Positions 16,987 through 26,160 of a stretch of 64,000 nucleotides of DNA are shown here, in pieces; positions within the stretch are counted from its first letter, which is position 1, and every line of letters begins with the position of its first letter. Where the stretch lies: NCBI RefSeq assembly GCF_013341275.1, contig NZ_CP054476.1:3088988-3152987 (forward strand), in the 5' to 3' direction. The notes under the pieces were generated by a model, which was not told where the DNA came from, did no database searches, and saw nothing but the letters and a program-made list of their open reading frames with translations. This DNA is from Methyloligella sp. GL2 (GTDB lineage Bacteria > Pseudomonadota > Alphaproteobacteria > Rhizobiales > Methyloligellaceae). The translations under genes were made by a program, and so were the position numbers.

Positions 16987-17406
16987 TCAGGACGAGAAAG
17001 GCGGATCGTGGCCCTTGCGGATGAACGGACGGCGCCCTTGGCTCGTCGCCGTTTCGGCATCGAAGTGAAGCGCGATCCAGACTTTGGGCCCCTCGAGGGC
17101 CGGCGCATCGGGCAGGAGCGGGGTGACCGCACCGGCGACGCCCTGGCAGACCGGGCAGGATTTGCCCGGGTCCGGCAGATGCGAATTCTCGATCGGCTGG
17201 CCGTCCTGATCGACGGCGACGACGCGCGGGCCGCTCGAGGTGCACAGCACGATGGTCTGGGCGGCGAGCTCCGGCGCCAGCAGCCGGGCGAGCGCCATGG
17301 CCGGCACCTGCCAGGCAAGCAGGCAGGTATAGAAAACCAGCGTGGCGATCATCGAGAGGACGACCGGGCGCTGGCGCATGGCCCTTAAGCGCTTCATGGC
17401 CGGCAT
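16987..17406 (-). CDS. DUF2946 family protein
   Basis: 139-residue exported or membrane-anchored protein. An N-terminal hydrophobic helix (VVLSMIATLVFYTCLLAWQ) is followed by a small periplasmic domain with the CPVCQG motif (CxxC, near residue 84) typical of DUF2946. The family is repeatedly found with copper-resistance and copper-chaperone genes and probably handles copper through its cysteines; this is association, not proof. It is the first gene of the copper module and is followed 100 bp later by the outer-membrane gene. A set of GATGT repeats lies 44-69 bp upstream. Confidence 0.82.
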   Translation of the reverse strand: MPAMKRLRAMRQRPVVLSMIATLVFYTCLLAWQVPAMALARLLAPELAAQTIVLCTSSGPRVVAVDQDGQPIENSHLPDPGKSCPVCQGVAGAVTPLLPDAPALEGPKVWIALHFDAETATSQGRRPFIRKGHDPPFSS

Positions 17407-17449
17407 ATTGGCAAAACCGCATCCCGCAGGCTAGAAGATGCGAACAGGT

Positions 17450-17475
17450 GATGTATAAAACATCATTCATGATGT
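17450..17475. promoter_or_regulatory. Triple GATGT/ACATC half-site operator candidate
   Basis: The intergenic region between the divergent DUF2946 and XRE genes contains gatgt (17450-17454), acatc (17460-17464) and gatgt (17471-17475). The last two form a perfect 16-bp dyad, acatcat-tc-atgatgt (17460-17475). The position suits an operator controlling the copper module, the regulator itself, or both. Confidence 0.5.
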
Positions 17476-17513
17476 CGCATACCAAAATAGCCATGGATGA
17501 GATATAGATCGCT

Positions 17514-17762
17514 GTGATTACAGCCGCTCAAATGCGTGCCGCCCGGGCACTGCTCAAGCTCGATCAACGGGGCTTGGCGAAGCTTTCCGGCGTCTCGCTC
17601 CCCACGATCCAGCGCATGGAGGCCAGCGAAGGCACGGTGCGCGGGGTGGTGGACAGCCTCACCAAGGTGGCGGAGGCGCTGGACCGTGCCGGAATCGAGC
17701 TGATCGGCGAAGGTGCGGCGAGCATGGGCGGCGGCCGCGGCGTGCGGCTCAAGGGCGAATAA
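17514..17762 (+). CDS. Small XRE-family helix-turn-helix regulator
   Basis: 82-residue DNA-binding protein consisting almost entirely of a Cro/C1-type HTH: QMRAARALLKLDQRGLAKLSG followed by the recognition helix SLPTIQRME. Starts at a GTG with a weak ribosome site. It is divergent from the copper module, with the GATGT dyad between them, and 43 bp upstream of the SulP gene on the same strand. It is therefore a natural candidate for local autoregulation or control of the copper genes; there is no direct evidence for the ligand. Confidence 0.8.
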   Translation: MITAAQMRAARALLKLDQRGLAKLSGVSLPTIQRMEASEGTVRGVVDSLTKVAEALDRAGIELIGEGAASMGGGRGVRLKGE

Positions 17763-17805
17763 CGGCCGGACCCCGGCCTCAAGGGACGACGAAGCGGCAA
17801 CAGAC

Positions 17806-19557
17806 ATGGCGAGCCCCGCGCAGGAGCCGAGCTTCAAAGCGCTCTTCACACCGAAGCTGATCACGGTGCTGAGGGAAGGCTATGGGCTGTCCGATTTCCG
17901 CGCCGACGCCATTGCCGGGCTCACCGTCGCCATTGTCGCCCTGCCGCTTTCCATGGCCATCGCCATCGCCTCCGGGGTGACGCCGGATCGCGGGCTTTAT
18001 ACGGCGATCATCGGCGGGTTTCTGATTTCCGCACTCGGCGGCAGCCGGTTCCAGATCGGCGGCCCGGCCGGCGCCTTCATCGTGGTGGTGGCGACCACCG
18101 TGGCGGTGCACGGGGTGGAGGGGCTGCTGCTCGCCACCATGATCTCCGGCGTATTTCTGATGCTCGCCGGTTTCCTGCGCCTCGGCACCTTCGTGAAGTT
18201 CATCCCCTACCCCGTCACCGTCGGCTTCACTGCGGCCATCGCGCTGATCATCTTCGCAAGCCAGATCAAGGAGCTTCTGGGCCTCGCCATGCCGAATGGA
18301 GAGCCGGGCCCGCTTCTGCCCAAGCTGGTGGCGCTGTGGGACGCACTGCCCAGCATCAGCGTCTCGGCCGTGGTGCTGAGCCTCGCCAGCATCGTCGTCA
18401 TCATGGGCTTGCGCCGCACCCGGCCGGGCTGGCCTTCCATGCTGATCGCTGTGGTCGGCGCCTCGCTCGCCGCCTGGGGGCTGGGGCTGGATGTGGAGAC
18501 CATCGGCACGCGCTTCGGCGGCATTCCGGCCTCGCTGCCGAGCCCGGCCTTGCCGGAAATCAGCCTTGCCAAGGCCATCGCGGTGCTGCCGGCGGCGGCC
18601 TCCTTCGCGCTGCTCGGCAGTATCGAGAGCCTGCTCTCCGCCGTGGTCGCCGACAGCATGACCGGGCGGCGGCACCGCTCCAATTGCGAGCTGGTGGCGC
18701 AAGGCATCGCCAATATCGCCGCACCGCTGTTCGGCGGATTCTGCGTCACCGGCACCATCGCGCGCACGGCAACCAATATCCGCTCCGGGGCACGGGGCCC
18801 CGTCTCCGGCATGCTGCATTCGGGCTTCCTGCTGCTGTTCCTGGTGGTGGCCGCGCCGCTTGCCGCCTTCATTCCGCTGGCGGCACTGGCCGGCGTGCTC
18901 GCCACCGTCGCCTGGAACATGTCGGAGCGGCATGCTTTCGCAACGCTGCTCAAGGCCAGCCGGGGCGATGCGGTGGTGCTGCTGGTCACCTTCCTGCTCA
19001 CCGTGTTCGTCGACCTCACCACCGGCATTCTGGTCGGCTTCGCCGCCGCCTCGCTGCTCTTCCTGCACCGCATGTCGCAATCGGTGGAGGTGGAGGCGGG
19101 GCTCGCCTTGGAGGATAAGGCCGACCGGATCGAGGGGGAGGCGCGGGAGGCGTACGATCCTTCCGAGGCGGGCGGGCGCGAGATCGCGGTCTGCCGCATC
19201 TCCGGCGCGTTCTTCTTCGGCGCTGCGGCGAGCGTCGCCAATGCGCTGGAGCGGATCGCCGCCAAGCCCAAAGCCTATGTCATCGACGTCTCGGCAGTGC
19301 CGTTCCTGGATTCCACCGCGGCGGCGACCATCGAAGGCTTCCTGCGCAAAGGACTGCAGCGGGGCACGGCGATCTTCATCTCCGGCGCCAATCCGGCGAT
19401 CCGCAAGATGCTGCACGCGCAAGGGCTGAAGCCGCCGGAGGTGCATTTCCGAAAAGACCTGCCCACCGCCATGACGGCGGCACGCAAGGCGATCGACGAA
19501 GCCAAGGCGGCATCCGCCGTGGCCGCCGCGGAGAGCGCCGACGACGCCGCATTCTGA
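17806..19557 (+). CDS. SulP family anion permease with STAS domain
   Basis: Inner-membrane anion transporter of about 583 residues. The membrane part contains the SulP signatures GLYTAIIGGFLIS and GGSRFQIGGPAGAF, with about 10-14 hydrophobic segments. It ends in a cytoplasmic STAS domain (from about residue 463, AVCRISGAFFFG) with the DVSAVPFLDSTA motif whose Ser is the phosphorylatable position in anti-sigma antagonists. SulP proteins carry sulfate, bicarbonate or other anions; the substrate is not evident. Start at the ATG 17806. It may be co-transcribed with the XRE gene, and its sequence is not obviously linked to copper. Confidence 0.92.
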   Translation: MASPAQEPSFKALFTPKLITVLREGYGLSDFRADAIAGLTVAIVALPLSMAIAIASGVTPDRGLYTAIIGGFLISALGGSRFQIGGPAGAFIVVVATTVAVHGVEGLLLATMISGVFLMLAGFLRLGTFVKFIPYPVTVGFTAAIALIIFASQIKELLGLAMPNGEPGPLLPKLVALWDALPSISVSAVVLSLASIVVIMGLRRTRPGWPSMLIAVVGASLAAWGLGLDVETIGTRFGGIPASLPSPALPEISLAKAIAVLPAAASFALLGSIESLLSAVVADSMTGRRHRSNCELVAQGIANIAAPLFGGFCVTGTIARTATNIRSGARGPVSGMLHSGFLLLFLVVAAPLAAFIPLAALAGVLATVAWNMSERHAFATLLKASRGDAVVLLVTFLLTVFVDLTTGILVGFAAASLLFLHRMSQSVEVEAGLALEDKADRIEGEAREAYDPSEAGGREIAVCRISGAFFFGAAASVANALERIAAKPKAYVIDVSAVPFLDSTAAATIEGFLRKGLQRGTAIFISGANPAIRKMLHAQGLKPPEVHFRKDLPTAMTAARKAIDEAKAASAVAAAESADDAAF

Positions 19558-19566
19558 GCGGAGCGT

Positions 19567-19710
19567 CTATCCCGCGTCGGCAAGATAGGCGCCGAGTTGA
19601 TCCATCGTTCCGCTCCAGCCCTGCACCATGCTTCCGCTGTTCTCCTCGAAGGCCTTGCCGCTAGGCACATCGGCAAAGCTGAAAGTGGAAAGCAGGGTCA
19701 ACGGCGATCC
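19567..19710 (-). pseudogene. C-terminal fragment of an SRPBCC/AHSA1-like protein
   Basis: On the minus strand 47 codons read GSPLTLLSTFSFADV ... GWSGTMDQLGAYLA and end in TAG. The TLLSTFSF strand and the GW-x-x-x-MDQL helix are the usual C-terminus of SRPBCC/AHSA1 proteins, but the frame upstream is closed by a TGA soon after (GL stop) and no complete gene is present. It fills most of the 280-bp gap between SulP and ChrA. Confidence 0.5.
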
Positions 19711-19837
19711 GGAGCAGCTTCGCGAAGAGCTCAGAGCCCTGTCATAAATGTCATAGAGGCTTCACCGGGTTTCGCCATGGTCCGGCTCCCAGCATCACGG
19801 CGTTTGCCGTAAACTGACGCGTCGAGGCAACGGACGG

Positions 19838-21067
19838 GTGAGCATGACCAGCACAGCGGACGCTCCCTCTGGCGCATCGCGCGGATCGGCGGGCGAAGTC
19901 TTCGGCGCCTTTCTCAAGCTCGGGCTGACCTCATTCGGCGGACCCGTCGCGCATCTCGGCTATTTCCGCGACGAGCTGATCCTGCGACGGCGCTGGATGG
20001 ATGACGGCGCCTATGCCGATCTGATCGCGCTTTGCCAATTCCTGCCCGGCCCGGCGAGCAGCCAGGTGGGGTTTGCGCTCGGGCTTTACCGGGCGAAGAC
20101 CTTGGGCGCTTTGGCGGCTTGGTGCGCCTTCACGCTTCCCTCGGCCATCGCGCTCGTGATCTTCGCATTCGGCGCGGCGGCGTTCGGCGGGCCTGTCGGG
20201 GAGAGTATCCTGCACGGGCTGAAGCTGGTGGCCGTCGCGGTGGTGGCGCAAGCGGTTTACGGCATGGCACGGAGCCTTTGCCCCGATGCTGTGCGCGCCG
20301 GGATCGCAGTCGCCGCCGCGGTGCTGGTGCTATTCCTCGCCAGCGCACTGGGGCAGATCGCGGCCATCGTTCTCGGCGTCCTCGCGGGACTCGCGCTTTG
20401 CCGGGGGGAAACGGTGCAGCCGAGCGCCACGCTGGGCTTCCCGGTCTCGCGGGGCGTTGGCGTTCTCGCGCTCATCGCCTTCTTCGGGCTTTTGATTGGC
20501 CTCCCCTTCGCGGCGAGCCTTTCGGGCGCACAAGGCGTCGCCTATGCGGATGCGTTCTACCGCGCAGGCGCGCTGGTGTTCGGCGGCGGCCATGTGGTGC
20601 TGCCGCTGCTGCAGGCGGAAGTCGTGCCGCCTGGCTGGGTCAGCGAGGATGCGTTCCTCGCCGGTTACGGTGCGGCGCAGGCCGTGCCCGGACCGCTCTT
20701 CACCTTCGGCGCCTATCTCGGCGCGGCCGTGGGGCCGGAACCCAACGGCATCGCCGGCGCCGCGCTCTGCCTGGTGGCGCTGTTTCTGCCCGGCATGCTG
20801 CTTCTGGTCGGCGCGCTTCCGTTTTGGGATGCGCTTCGCGGCCGCCCGCTAGTGCAGGCGGGCATGCGCGGGGCCAATGCGGCTGTGGTCGGTATCCTCG
20901 CCGCTGCGCTCTATCATCCGGTCTGGCAAAGCGCGGTGCTGGGACCGAAGGATTTCGCCCTGGCGCTCGCCGCCTTCGTCGCGCTCACCGTGTGGAAACT
21001 CCCGCCCTGGATCGTCGTCGTGCTGACGGCGCTTGGCGCCGCGGGAATTGCCGCGTTTGCCGGCTAG
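19838..21067 (+). CDS. chrA: Chromate transporter ChrA (two CHR domains)
   Basis: 409-residue inner-membrane protein with two CHR domains in tandem: the first begins near residue 24 (FLKLGLTSFGGPVAHLGYFRDE) with the FLPGPASSQ motif, and the second near residue 235 (YRAGALVFGGGHVVLPLL, then GPLFTFGAYLG). The family exports chromate and gives chromate resistance, though many members are uncharacterised. Start: GTG at 19838, with an ATG two codons later also possible. The stop codon region overlaps the convergent AraC gene by four bases, the ctag being shared as the stop of both. No chrB regulator is adjacent. Confidence 0.9.
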   Translation: MSMTSTADAPSGASRGSAGEVFGAFLKLGLTSFGGPVAHLGYFRDELILRRRWMDDGAYADLIALCQFLPGPASSQVGFALGLYRAKTLGALAAWCAFTLPSAIALVIFAFGAAAFGGPVGESILHGLKLVAVAVVAQAVYGMARSLCPDAVRAGIAVAAAVLVLFLASALGQIAAIVLGVLAGLALCRGETVQPSATLGFPVSRGVGVLALIAFFGLLIGLPFAASLSGAQGVAYADAFYRAGALVFGGGHVVLPLLQAEVVPPGWVSEDAFLAGYGAAQAVPGPLFTFGAYLGAAVGPEPNGIAGAALCLVALFLPGMLLLVGALPFWDALRGRPLVQAGMRGANAAVVGILAAALYHPVWQSAVLGPKDFALALAAFVALTVWKLPPWIVVVLTALGAAGIAAFAG

Positions 21068-22020
21068 CGGCGGAGGACGGCGCTGGGCGGGACGCCGAAG
21101 CGGCTGCGGAAGGCGTGGGTGAAGCTCGCCTGATGGGTATAGCCGATGCGCCAGGCGATCTCCTTGATCGAAGCGCGTCCTTCAAGCAGCGCGGCCTTGG
21201 CGTAATCGAGCCGGGCATTCTGCAAGGCTTGGAACAGGCTCACGCCGAAGCGGGCTCGGAAGGCCGCCTGGAGCCGGCGCGGCGCCATGCCGGCCTCTGC
21301 GGCGAGGACGATCAAATCGGGGGGATTGCGCAAGTCGGCGAGCAGCTTCTCGCGCACCCGGTCGAGAGCGCGCTCCTCCTGAACGGTCAGACCGCGGGTC
21401 TCCCCCCTGCCATCTTCGGCCAGCCCCTCCAAGGTCGCAGAGACGGCTTGCAGGGCCGCACCTTCAATCGCCATACGGCGGATGCTGCTCTTTCGCCTTG
21501 TGCCGGCGACCTCGGCCGCGAGGCTATTGAGGTAGGCGGCAGCGGCGGGCGGCACAGGAAGCGCGCCCGGCTCTTGCGACAGAAGCAGCCGGCGCAGGCG
21601 GCGCGGCACGCTCCCCCCGAACCATTCGGCGAGTTGAGCCTCCGATAGGTCGATGCTGACGATCTTCAGCGGCGTATCGGCCGGGGCGGCCCAGCCGGTG
21701 ATGCCGCCGGAAGCGAACAGAAAGGCGGCGGGCCTGGCCGGATCGAGCGCCAGATCGCGGCTCCTCTGCCCGGAATAGAAGGTGCAGGCGCCGGAAGCGA
21801 GGCATTGCAGGTAAAGCGCAGCCTCGCCGTTTGGCGGCGCTTCGAATGCGGTCTCCGCCTCGCAGCACGCCTCGACGCCGCACACCGCAAACCCATCGCT
21901 GAAGGAGAGCCGTTCGCATGCGGCGGCATAGCTCGGCGATTGGAACGTCGCCGCCCCTTCGCGCGGGGCACGGACGCGGGCTTGCTCTTTATCGAGCTGC
22001 CAATCGGTGCTGGGTTGCAT
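21064..22020 (-). CDS. AraC-family transcriptional regulator
   Basis: 318-residue regulator. The C-terminal third carries the two AraC helix-turn-helices: PPDLIVLAAEAGMAPRRLQAAFRARFG and RASIKEIAWRIGYTHQASFTHAFRSRFG. The N-terminal 210 residues form an effector-binding region that includes a Cys cluster (VCGVEACCEAE) unlike a sugar-binding cupin; PchR-like or redox/metal sensing are possible. The gene converges on chrA and starts 158 bp from the OmpA gene on the other strand, so it could control either its own promoter or the OmpA gene. Target unknown. Confidence 0.87.
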   Translation of the reverse strand: MQPSTDWQLDKEQARVRAPREGAATFQSPSYAAACERLSFSDGFAVCGVEACCEAETAFEAPPNGEAALYLQCLASGACTFYSGQRSRDLALDPARPAAFLFASGGITGWAAPADTPLKIVSIDLSEAQLAEWFGGSVPRRLRRLLLSQEPGALPVPPAAAAYLNSLAAEVAGTRRKSSIRRMAIEGAALQAVSATLEGLAEDGRGETRGLTVQEERALDRVREKLLADLRNPPDLIVLAAEAGMAPRRLQAAFRARFGVSLFQALQNARLDYAKAALLEGRASIKEIAWRIGYTHQASFTHAFRSRFGVPPSAVLRR

Positions 22021-22178
22021 TGACGCCTCTATACTCGGAAAATCACAAACGATTGTGCATTCTCATAAGGAATTTGCGTGGAAACAATGGCGCTACGTCG
22101 TCCAAGACTCCAGCGAGACTCCTTGCGGGCCCGCGGCGGACCGACGACTTGCACCAAAATCGAGGGACGAATTCAGTG

Positions 22179-23183
22179 ATGAGACGCATTGCCAGCTTTC
22201 TGATCGCCGGAATGATGCTCGTTCTCGGCACCTTTCCTGCCACTGCCCAAGAGGCCTGCCAGGACGCCGAAGGCGTCTCCGACTATCCGGGCATTCCCCG
22301 CTACGAGGGCTCCTGTCTGATCGGCTACGAGCATAAGAGCTTCGATGCCTACGATCTGCCATTGGGGCCGGCGGTGAAGAAGGACGGCAAGTGGACCGCC
22401 GAGACGGTGCAGGAACTGGAAGGCGAGATGACCCGGCTGCTCTACGTGGCGCCGAAGGGCCGCTCTACCCTGGAGGTCTACCGCAACTACCAAAAGGCAC
22501 TAAAGGAGCGCGGCTTCGAGACCCTGTTCGCTTGCTCGGGCGAGGAGTGCGGCACGTGGAACAGAGCTTTCGGTCAGTGGGTGATCTATCCGCGCGAGCG
22601 GCAGCTCGCCACCAGCGGCCAGGTTTCGGGCATGGCTTTCTCCGGCCTGTCGGACGATCACTATCTGGCCGTGCGCAACAAGGAGGGCACGCTCTATGTC
22701 GGGCTCTACGTGGCGCAGAACAATTTCAGCTATTTCAAGCAGACCTTCGAGCACGCCATCGTGCATCTCGACATCATGCAGGTCGCTGCCATGGAAGAGA
22801 AGATGGTGGACGCCGATGCGATGGCGAAGAGCATCGCCGAGACCGGCAAGGTGGCGCTGAACAATATCTATTTCGACTTCGCCAAGGCGACTTTGAAGCC
22901 GGAATCGAACGAAGCGCTGACCGAGATGGCGAAGCTGCTTTCCCAGCACCCCGATATGTCGGTCTATATCGTCGGCCATACCGACAGTGTCGGCTCTTAC
23001 GAAGCGAACCTCGCCTTGTCGCGCGCCCGCGCCGAGGCGGTGGTGGCGGCGCTCTCCGGCCAGCACGGCATCGCGCAGGGGCGGATCATTCCGGCAGGGG
23101 TCGGACCGCTGGCGCCGGTCGCAAGCAACAGCTCGGACTCGGGCCGGGCGCAGAACCGGCGCGTGGAGCTGGTGCAGCGCTAA
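22179..23183 (+). CDS. OmpA-family outer-membrane/peptidoglycan-binding lipoprotein-like protein
   Basis: 334-residue secreted protein. Signal peptide (MRRIASFLIAGMMLVLG, cleavage near TAQEA), then a DUF4892-like domain (about 30-215) with Cys pairs (CSGEECG), and a C-terminal OmpA domain (about 222-334) with the peptidoglycan-binding motif IVGHTDSVGS ... LSRARAEAV and final NRRVELVQR. It anchors the outer membrane to the cell wall; the N-terminal domain's role is not known. ATG 22179 directly follows an in-frame GTG at 22176 that could also initiate; gagg lies upstream. Confidence 0.88.
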   Translation: MRRIASFLIAGMMLVLGTFPATAQEACQDAEGVSDYPGIPRYEGSCLIGYEHKSFDAYDLPLGPAVKKDGKWTAETVQELEGEMTRLLYVAPKGRSTLEVYRNYQKALKERGFETLFACSGEECGTWNRAFGQWVIYPRERQLATSGQVSGMAFSGLSDDHYLAVRNKEGTLYVGLYVAQNNFSYFKQTFEHAIVHLDIMQVAAMEEKMVDADAMAKSIAETGKVALNNIYFDFAKATLKPESNEALTEMAKLLSQHPDMSVYIVGHTDSVGSYEANLALSRARAEAVVAALSGQHGIAQGRIIPAGVGPLAPVASNSSDSGRAQNRRVELVQR

Positions 23184-23406
23184 GCCCTGCCCCGCGCGGT
23201 TTCGCATCTGCCCTCCTGGCGCTTCGGGAGACATGTCTCACGCGCGTTCATTTTACCGTGACCTGAGGCCTTTCAAGCTTGCCTTCCGCCTGCGAGAGCG
23301 CGAGCCTTGTTGCACGTCATGCTGGTGCCGGAAGAGACGGCGCAACGCTCATAAGCCCGCAGCCGGCATCGGCTTCTGCTGAGATGAGATATGGGAGAAG
23401 CGTTCG

Positions 23407-24549
23407 ATGCCGTGCATTTCATTCCGGGGCTTCGCTCCGGCATTTCGCGTTGGGGCAATTGCCCTGACGACGTGTTTTCTCTTCGCCTTTGCCCTCGCCC
23501 TGCCCGCCGCGGCCGAGGACGGCGAATTCGACAATCTTTGCGCCATGGGGCTCGCCACCGGTCAGGTGGTGGAGACCGATTGCTCGATCAATTGGACGAA
23601 TCCCGCCGGCAAGACCTATTGCTTCGGCTCGGAGGGCTCGAAGACCGCCTTCCTGGAGAACCCGGACGAAAACCTGGAAAAGGCCAAGGAGTTCTTCATC
23701 GCCAAGGACCTGGCGGCCAACGGCGCTGAAGAAGGCGCCGCGGTGGGGATGGGCGAGCATGACGCGATGGGCCATCAGGCCAGCCCGATGAGCGCCAAGC
23801 CGCAGACCCTCTCCAAGGAATTCACCGAGGAGGATGTGAACCAGGCGGTGAAGCAGGTGATGGATGCCCGCAGCGAAGACGGGGTGTTCCAATTCCACGA
23901 TCCGCGCATCAACCAGGATTTGGATCTGGTGTTCGAGAAGACCCGTATCGTCCGCGGCATGGCGGGCTATGGCTGGTTCGCCAATCTGATCTTCCACGAC
24001 GAGGCCGAACCGAAGAAGCAATACGCGCTCGACTTCTGGTTCAAGCCGGAGGGCGAAAAGCTCAAGCTGATGGATATCCGGGTTCAGAAGGGGCCGAAGC
24101 GCGACGGCGACGGCTGGATCATGGTCACCCGGCTTCCCGTGGCCTGGTGGTGGCTGCCGGTCTCCGAGCATCCCGGCGAGACGGAGGTGATCCGCGCCTG
24201 GCACGTGATGAGCGCGGTGCATAACTACATCGCCGATCACAAGGAGAAGGGCGGCGCGCTGATGGTCGAGAACGAGGAAACCGGCCAATCGGTACCGCTG
24301 GAATTCGTCGAGATCCACCAGCCGGTGCGCCGGCTGAAGAAGGACGGCGAGTATTTCATCTGCACCGACTTCCGAAAGAAGGGCACCCAGAACGAGTACT
24401 ACGACATCGATTTCTGGGTCGACGACAAGACCGGCGAGCTGAAGGTCAACAAGATCAAGATGCACAAGGTGCCGGTGGAGGAAGACGGCATCTGGCAGCA
24501 GAAGATGCTCTACGACTTCAAGGACATGGATTTCGACATCACCAATTGA
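23407..24549 (+). CDS. Secreted YHS-domain protein with an unknown C-terminal domain
   Basis: 380 residues. A signal sequence (hydrophobic core at about 16-34, cleavage near AAAED) leads to a YHS domain (about 39-98): DNLCAMG ... TDCSINWTNPAGKTYCFGSEGSKTAFLENPD, with Cys residues in the positions used for metal in YHS/TRASH folds. A short Gly/His/Met stretch (MGEHDAMGHQASPM) follows, then a 230-residue domain rich in Trp, Lys and Asp that I do not recognise. Ribosome site gggagaagcg precedes the ATG. Extracytoplasmic placement of a YHS domain suggests metal or substrate sensing or binding. Confidence 0.75.
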   Translation: MPCISFRGFAPAFRVGAIALTTCFLFAFALALPAAAEDGEFDNLCAMGLATGQVVETDCSINWTNPAGKTYCFGSEGSKTAFLENPDENLEKAKEFFIAKDLAANGAEEGAAVGMGEHDAMGHQASPMSAKPQTLSKEFTEEDVNQAVKQVMDARSEDGVFQFHDPRINQDLDLVFEKTRIVRGMAGYGWFANLIFHDEAEPKKQYALDFWFKPEGEKLKLMDIRVQKGPKRDGDGWIMVTRLPVAWWWLPVSEHPGETEVIRAWHVMSAVHNYIADHKEKGGALMVENEETGQSVPLEFVEIHQPVRRLKKDGEYFICTDFRKKGTQNEYYDIDFWVDDKTGELKVNKIKMHKVPVEEDGIWQQKMLYDFKDMDFDITN

Positions 24550-24569
24550 TGGTGCGTCTCTCGCGTAGG

Positions 24570-24605
24570 GCCCCGGCGCCGCACGCGTCGGGGCTTGCCG
24601 TTTTT
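24570..24605 (+). terminator. Rho-independent terminator after the YHS protein
   Basis: gccccg ... cggggc stem (24570-24575 with 24589-24594) is followed by ttgccgttttt, placed 20 bp after the stop of the YHS-domain gene. Confidence 0.7.
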
Positions 24606-24660
24606 CTCTCTATCCATCGCCAACGCTGAGACCGGGCCGCCGAGCGAAATTTAACGCCGG

Positions 24661-26160
24661 CTATTTGTCGCCGTCATCCCCGTCATAGCCTTCGTCGCCT
24701 TGCGCCACCGCGGTCGCCGCATCGGTTTTGACGCGGGGGGACGGTGCGGAGCTTTCCGGCGCTGCCGGCAGCGACCGGCCATAGACGTGCAAGTCCCGCT
24801 GCGGGAAGGGAATGGAGATGCCGTTGCGGTCGAAGGCTTCCTTCACCTGGCGGGTCAAATCCCACAACACGGTCCAGTAATTCTCGCTGCGCACCCAGGG
24901 GCGGGCGATGAAGTTCACCGCACTGTCGCCGAGCTCGGAGACGCGGATGATCGGCACCGGATCGATCAGCACCAGAGGATGGGCGGCGATGGTCTCCTCC
25001 AGCACCTTCTGGGCCTTCTCGATACTGTCGCCGTAGCCGATGCCGAAGACCAGATCGACGCGCCGCGTGGTGGAGCCGGTGACATTGGTGATGACCTGGC
25101 CCCAGACCTGCTTGTTGGGAATGACAATGATCTGATTGTCGGGGGTCACGACGGTGGTGGCGACGATGCTCACGGCCGTTACCGTGCCGGCCACGCCGCC
25201 GACATCGACATAGTCGCCCTCGTCGAAGGGGCGGTTGATCATGATCATCAGACCGGAGGCGAGATTGCTGAGCGTGTCCTGGAAGGCGAAGGCCATGATG
25301 AAGGAGGCACCGCCGATCAGGGCGAAGATCGGCGTGATGTCGATGCCGAGCGCGGCGATCACCACGAGCAAACCGAAGGCCAGAACCAGCCAATAGACAA
25401 ACTTCACGATGAAGCTCTGCAGCAGCTTGGAGAGCTGGCGGGCGTGGCGGATCCAGCCTTTCACGGCGCGCCGTACCAGGCGCGCGACCACGAGGAGCGT
25501 TAGACCGGCGATCACAATGATCAGAAGATTGCTGCCGACTTTGACGCCGCCATCCCACGCGACCAGCCAGCTGCGCAGCCGCGTTACGATGGTCTCGAAA
25601 TCGCTGGAGCGTGCTTCCTCCACGAGGATGGCATCGCGGAAGGAGCGGTATTCCTGAATCAGATCCTTGTTGCCGCCTTTCTGCTCGAGGGCGTCGACGA
25701 CGATATTGAACTTGTTGAACAGCGCATTCCGCTTGTTGATGAACTCGATCAGCGTGTCACGGCTGGCATCCTCCAGCGGACCCTCCGCGCGAAGCACCTC
25801 CAACTGCTTCTCCACCACCATGTTGGTCCAGCGTTGGACGATCAGCAGCCACTCGCCGGCAACCTTGGTCAGTTGGTCCTTGGTGAGCGGTGCGAGCCGC
25901 ATCTTCAGCTCGTTGGCGGGGATGTCGGGATCGACCACCTCTTTTGGAATGGAAAGCGGCGCTGCAGAGGCATCGTTCTTCTCCGCCTCGGGTGCCTTCT
26001 CTTCCGGCGCGGCTTCCGCCTTCTTCTCTTGCGCTGCAGCCGGATCGGTAAAGGGGAAGCCCAGCGTCTGGGCGCTTGCGGGGCCGAGTCCAGCGGCAAG
26101 AGCACTAATAAGGGCGCAGAGCAGACAGAAGACGGTCAGGAGGTCGCGAACGAGGCGCAT
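24661..26160 (-). CDS. Mechanosensitive channel, MscS family
   Basis: 499-residue channel that releases solutes on hypo-osmotic shock. Signal peptide (about 1-30), then a periplasmic Glu/Ala/Lys-rich region (35-65), a helical domain (about 85-200), and three membrane segments (about 215-240, 255-280 and 285-320). The pore helix ends FQDTLSNLASGLMIMINRPF, then the beta domain GDYVDVGGVAGTVTAVS ... DNQIIVIPN. The C-terminus (GDEGYDGDDGDK) is acidic. It is convergent with the YHS gene and has no operon partner. Confidence 0.92.
   Translation of the reverse strand: MRLVRDLLTVFCLLCALISALAAGLGPASAQTLGFPFTDPAAAQEKKAEAAPEEKAPEAEKNDASAAPLSIPKEVVDPDIPANELKMRLAPLTKDQLTKVAGEWLLIVQRWTNMVVEKQLEVLRAEGPLEDASRDTLIEFINKRNALFNKFNIVVDALEQKGGNKDLIQEYRSFRDAILVEEARSSDFETIVTRLRSWLVAWDGGVKVGSNLLIIVIAGLTLLVVARLVRRAVKGWIRHARQLSKLLQSFIVKFVYWLVLAFGLLVVIAALGIDITPIFALIGGASFIMAFAFQDTLSNLASGLMIMINRPFDEGDYVDVGGVAGTVTAVSIVATTVVTPDNQIIVIPNKQVWGQVITNVTGSTTRRVDLVFGIGYGDSIEKAQKVLEETIAAHPLVLIDPVPIIRVSELGDSAVNFIARPWVRSENYWTVLWDLTRQVKEAFDRNGISIPFPQRDLHVYGRSLPAAPESSAPSPRVKTDAATAVAQGDEGYDGDDGDK

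Noticed and set aside
19567-19837. A complete small gene between SulP and ChrA
   Set aside because: Only a C-terminal SRPBCC-like fragment is present and the upstream frame is closed by a stop.
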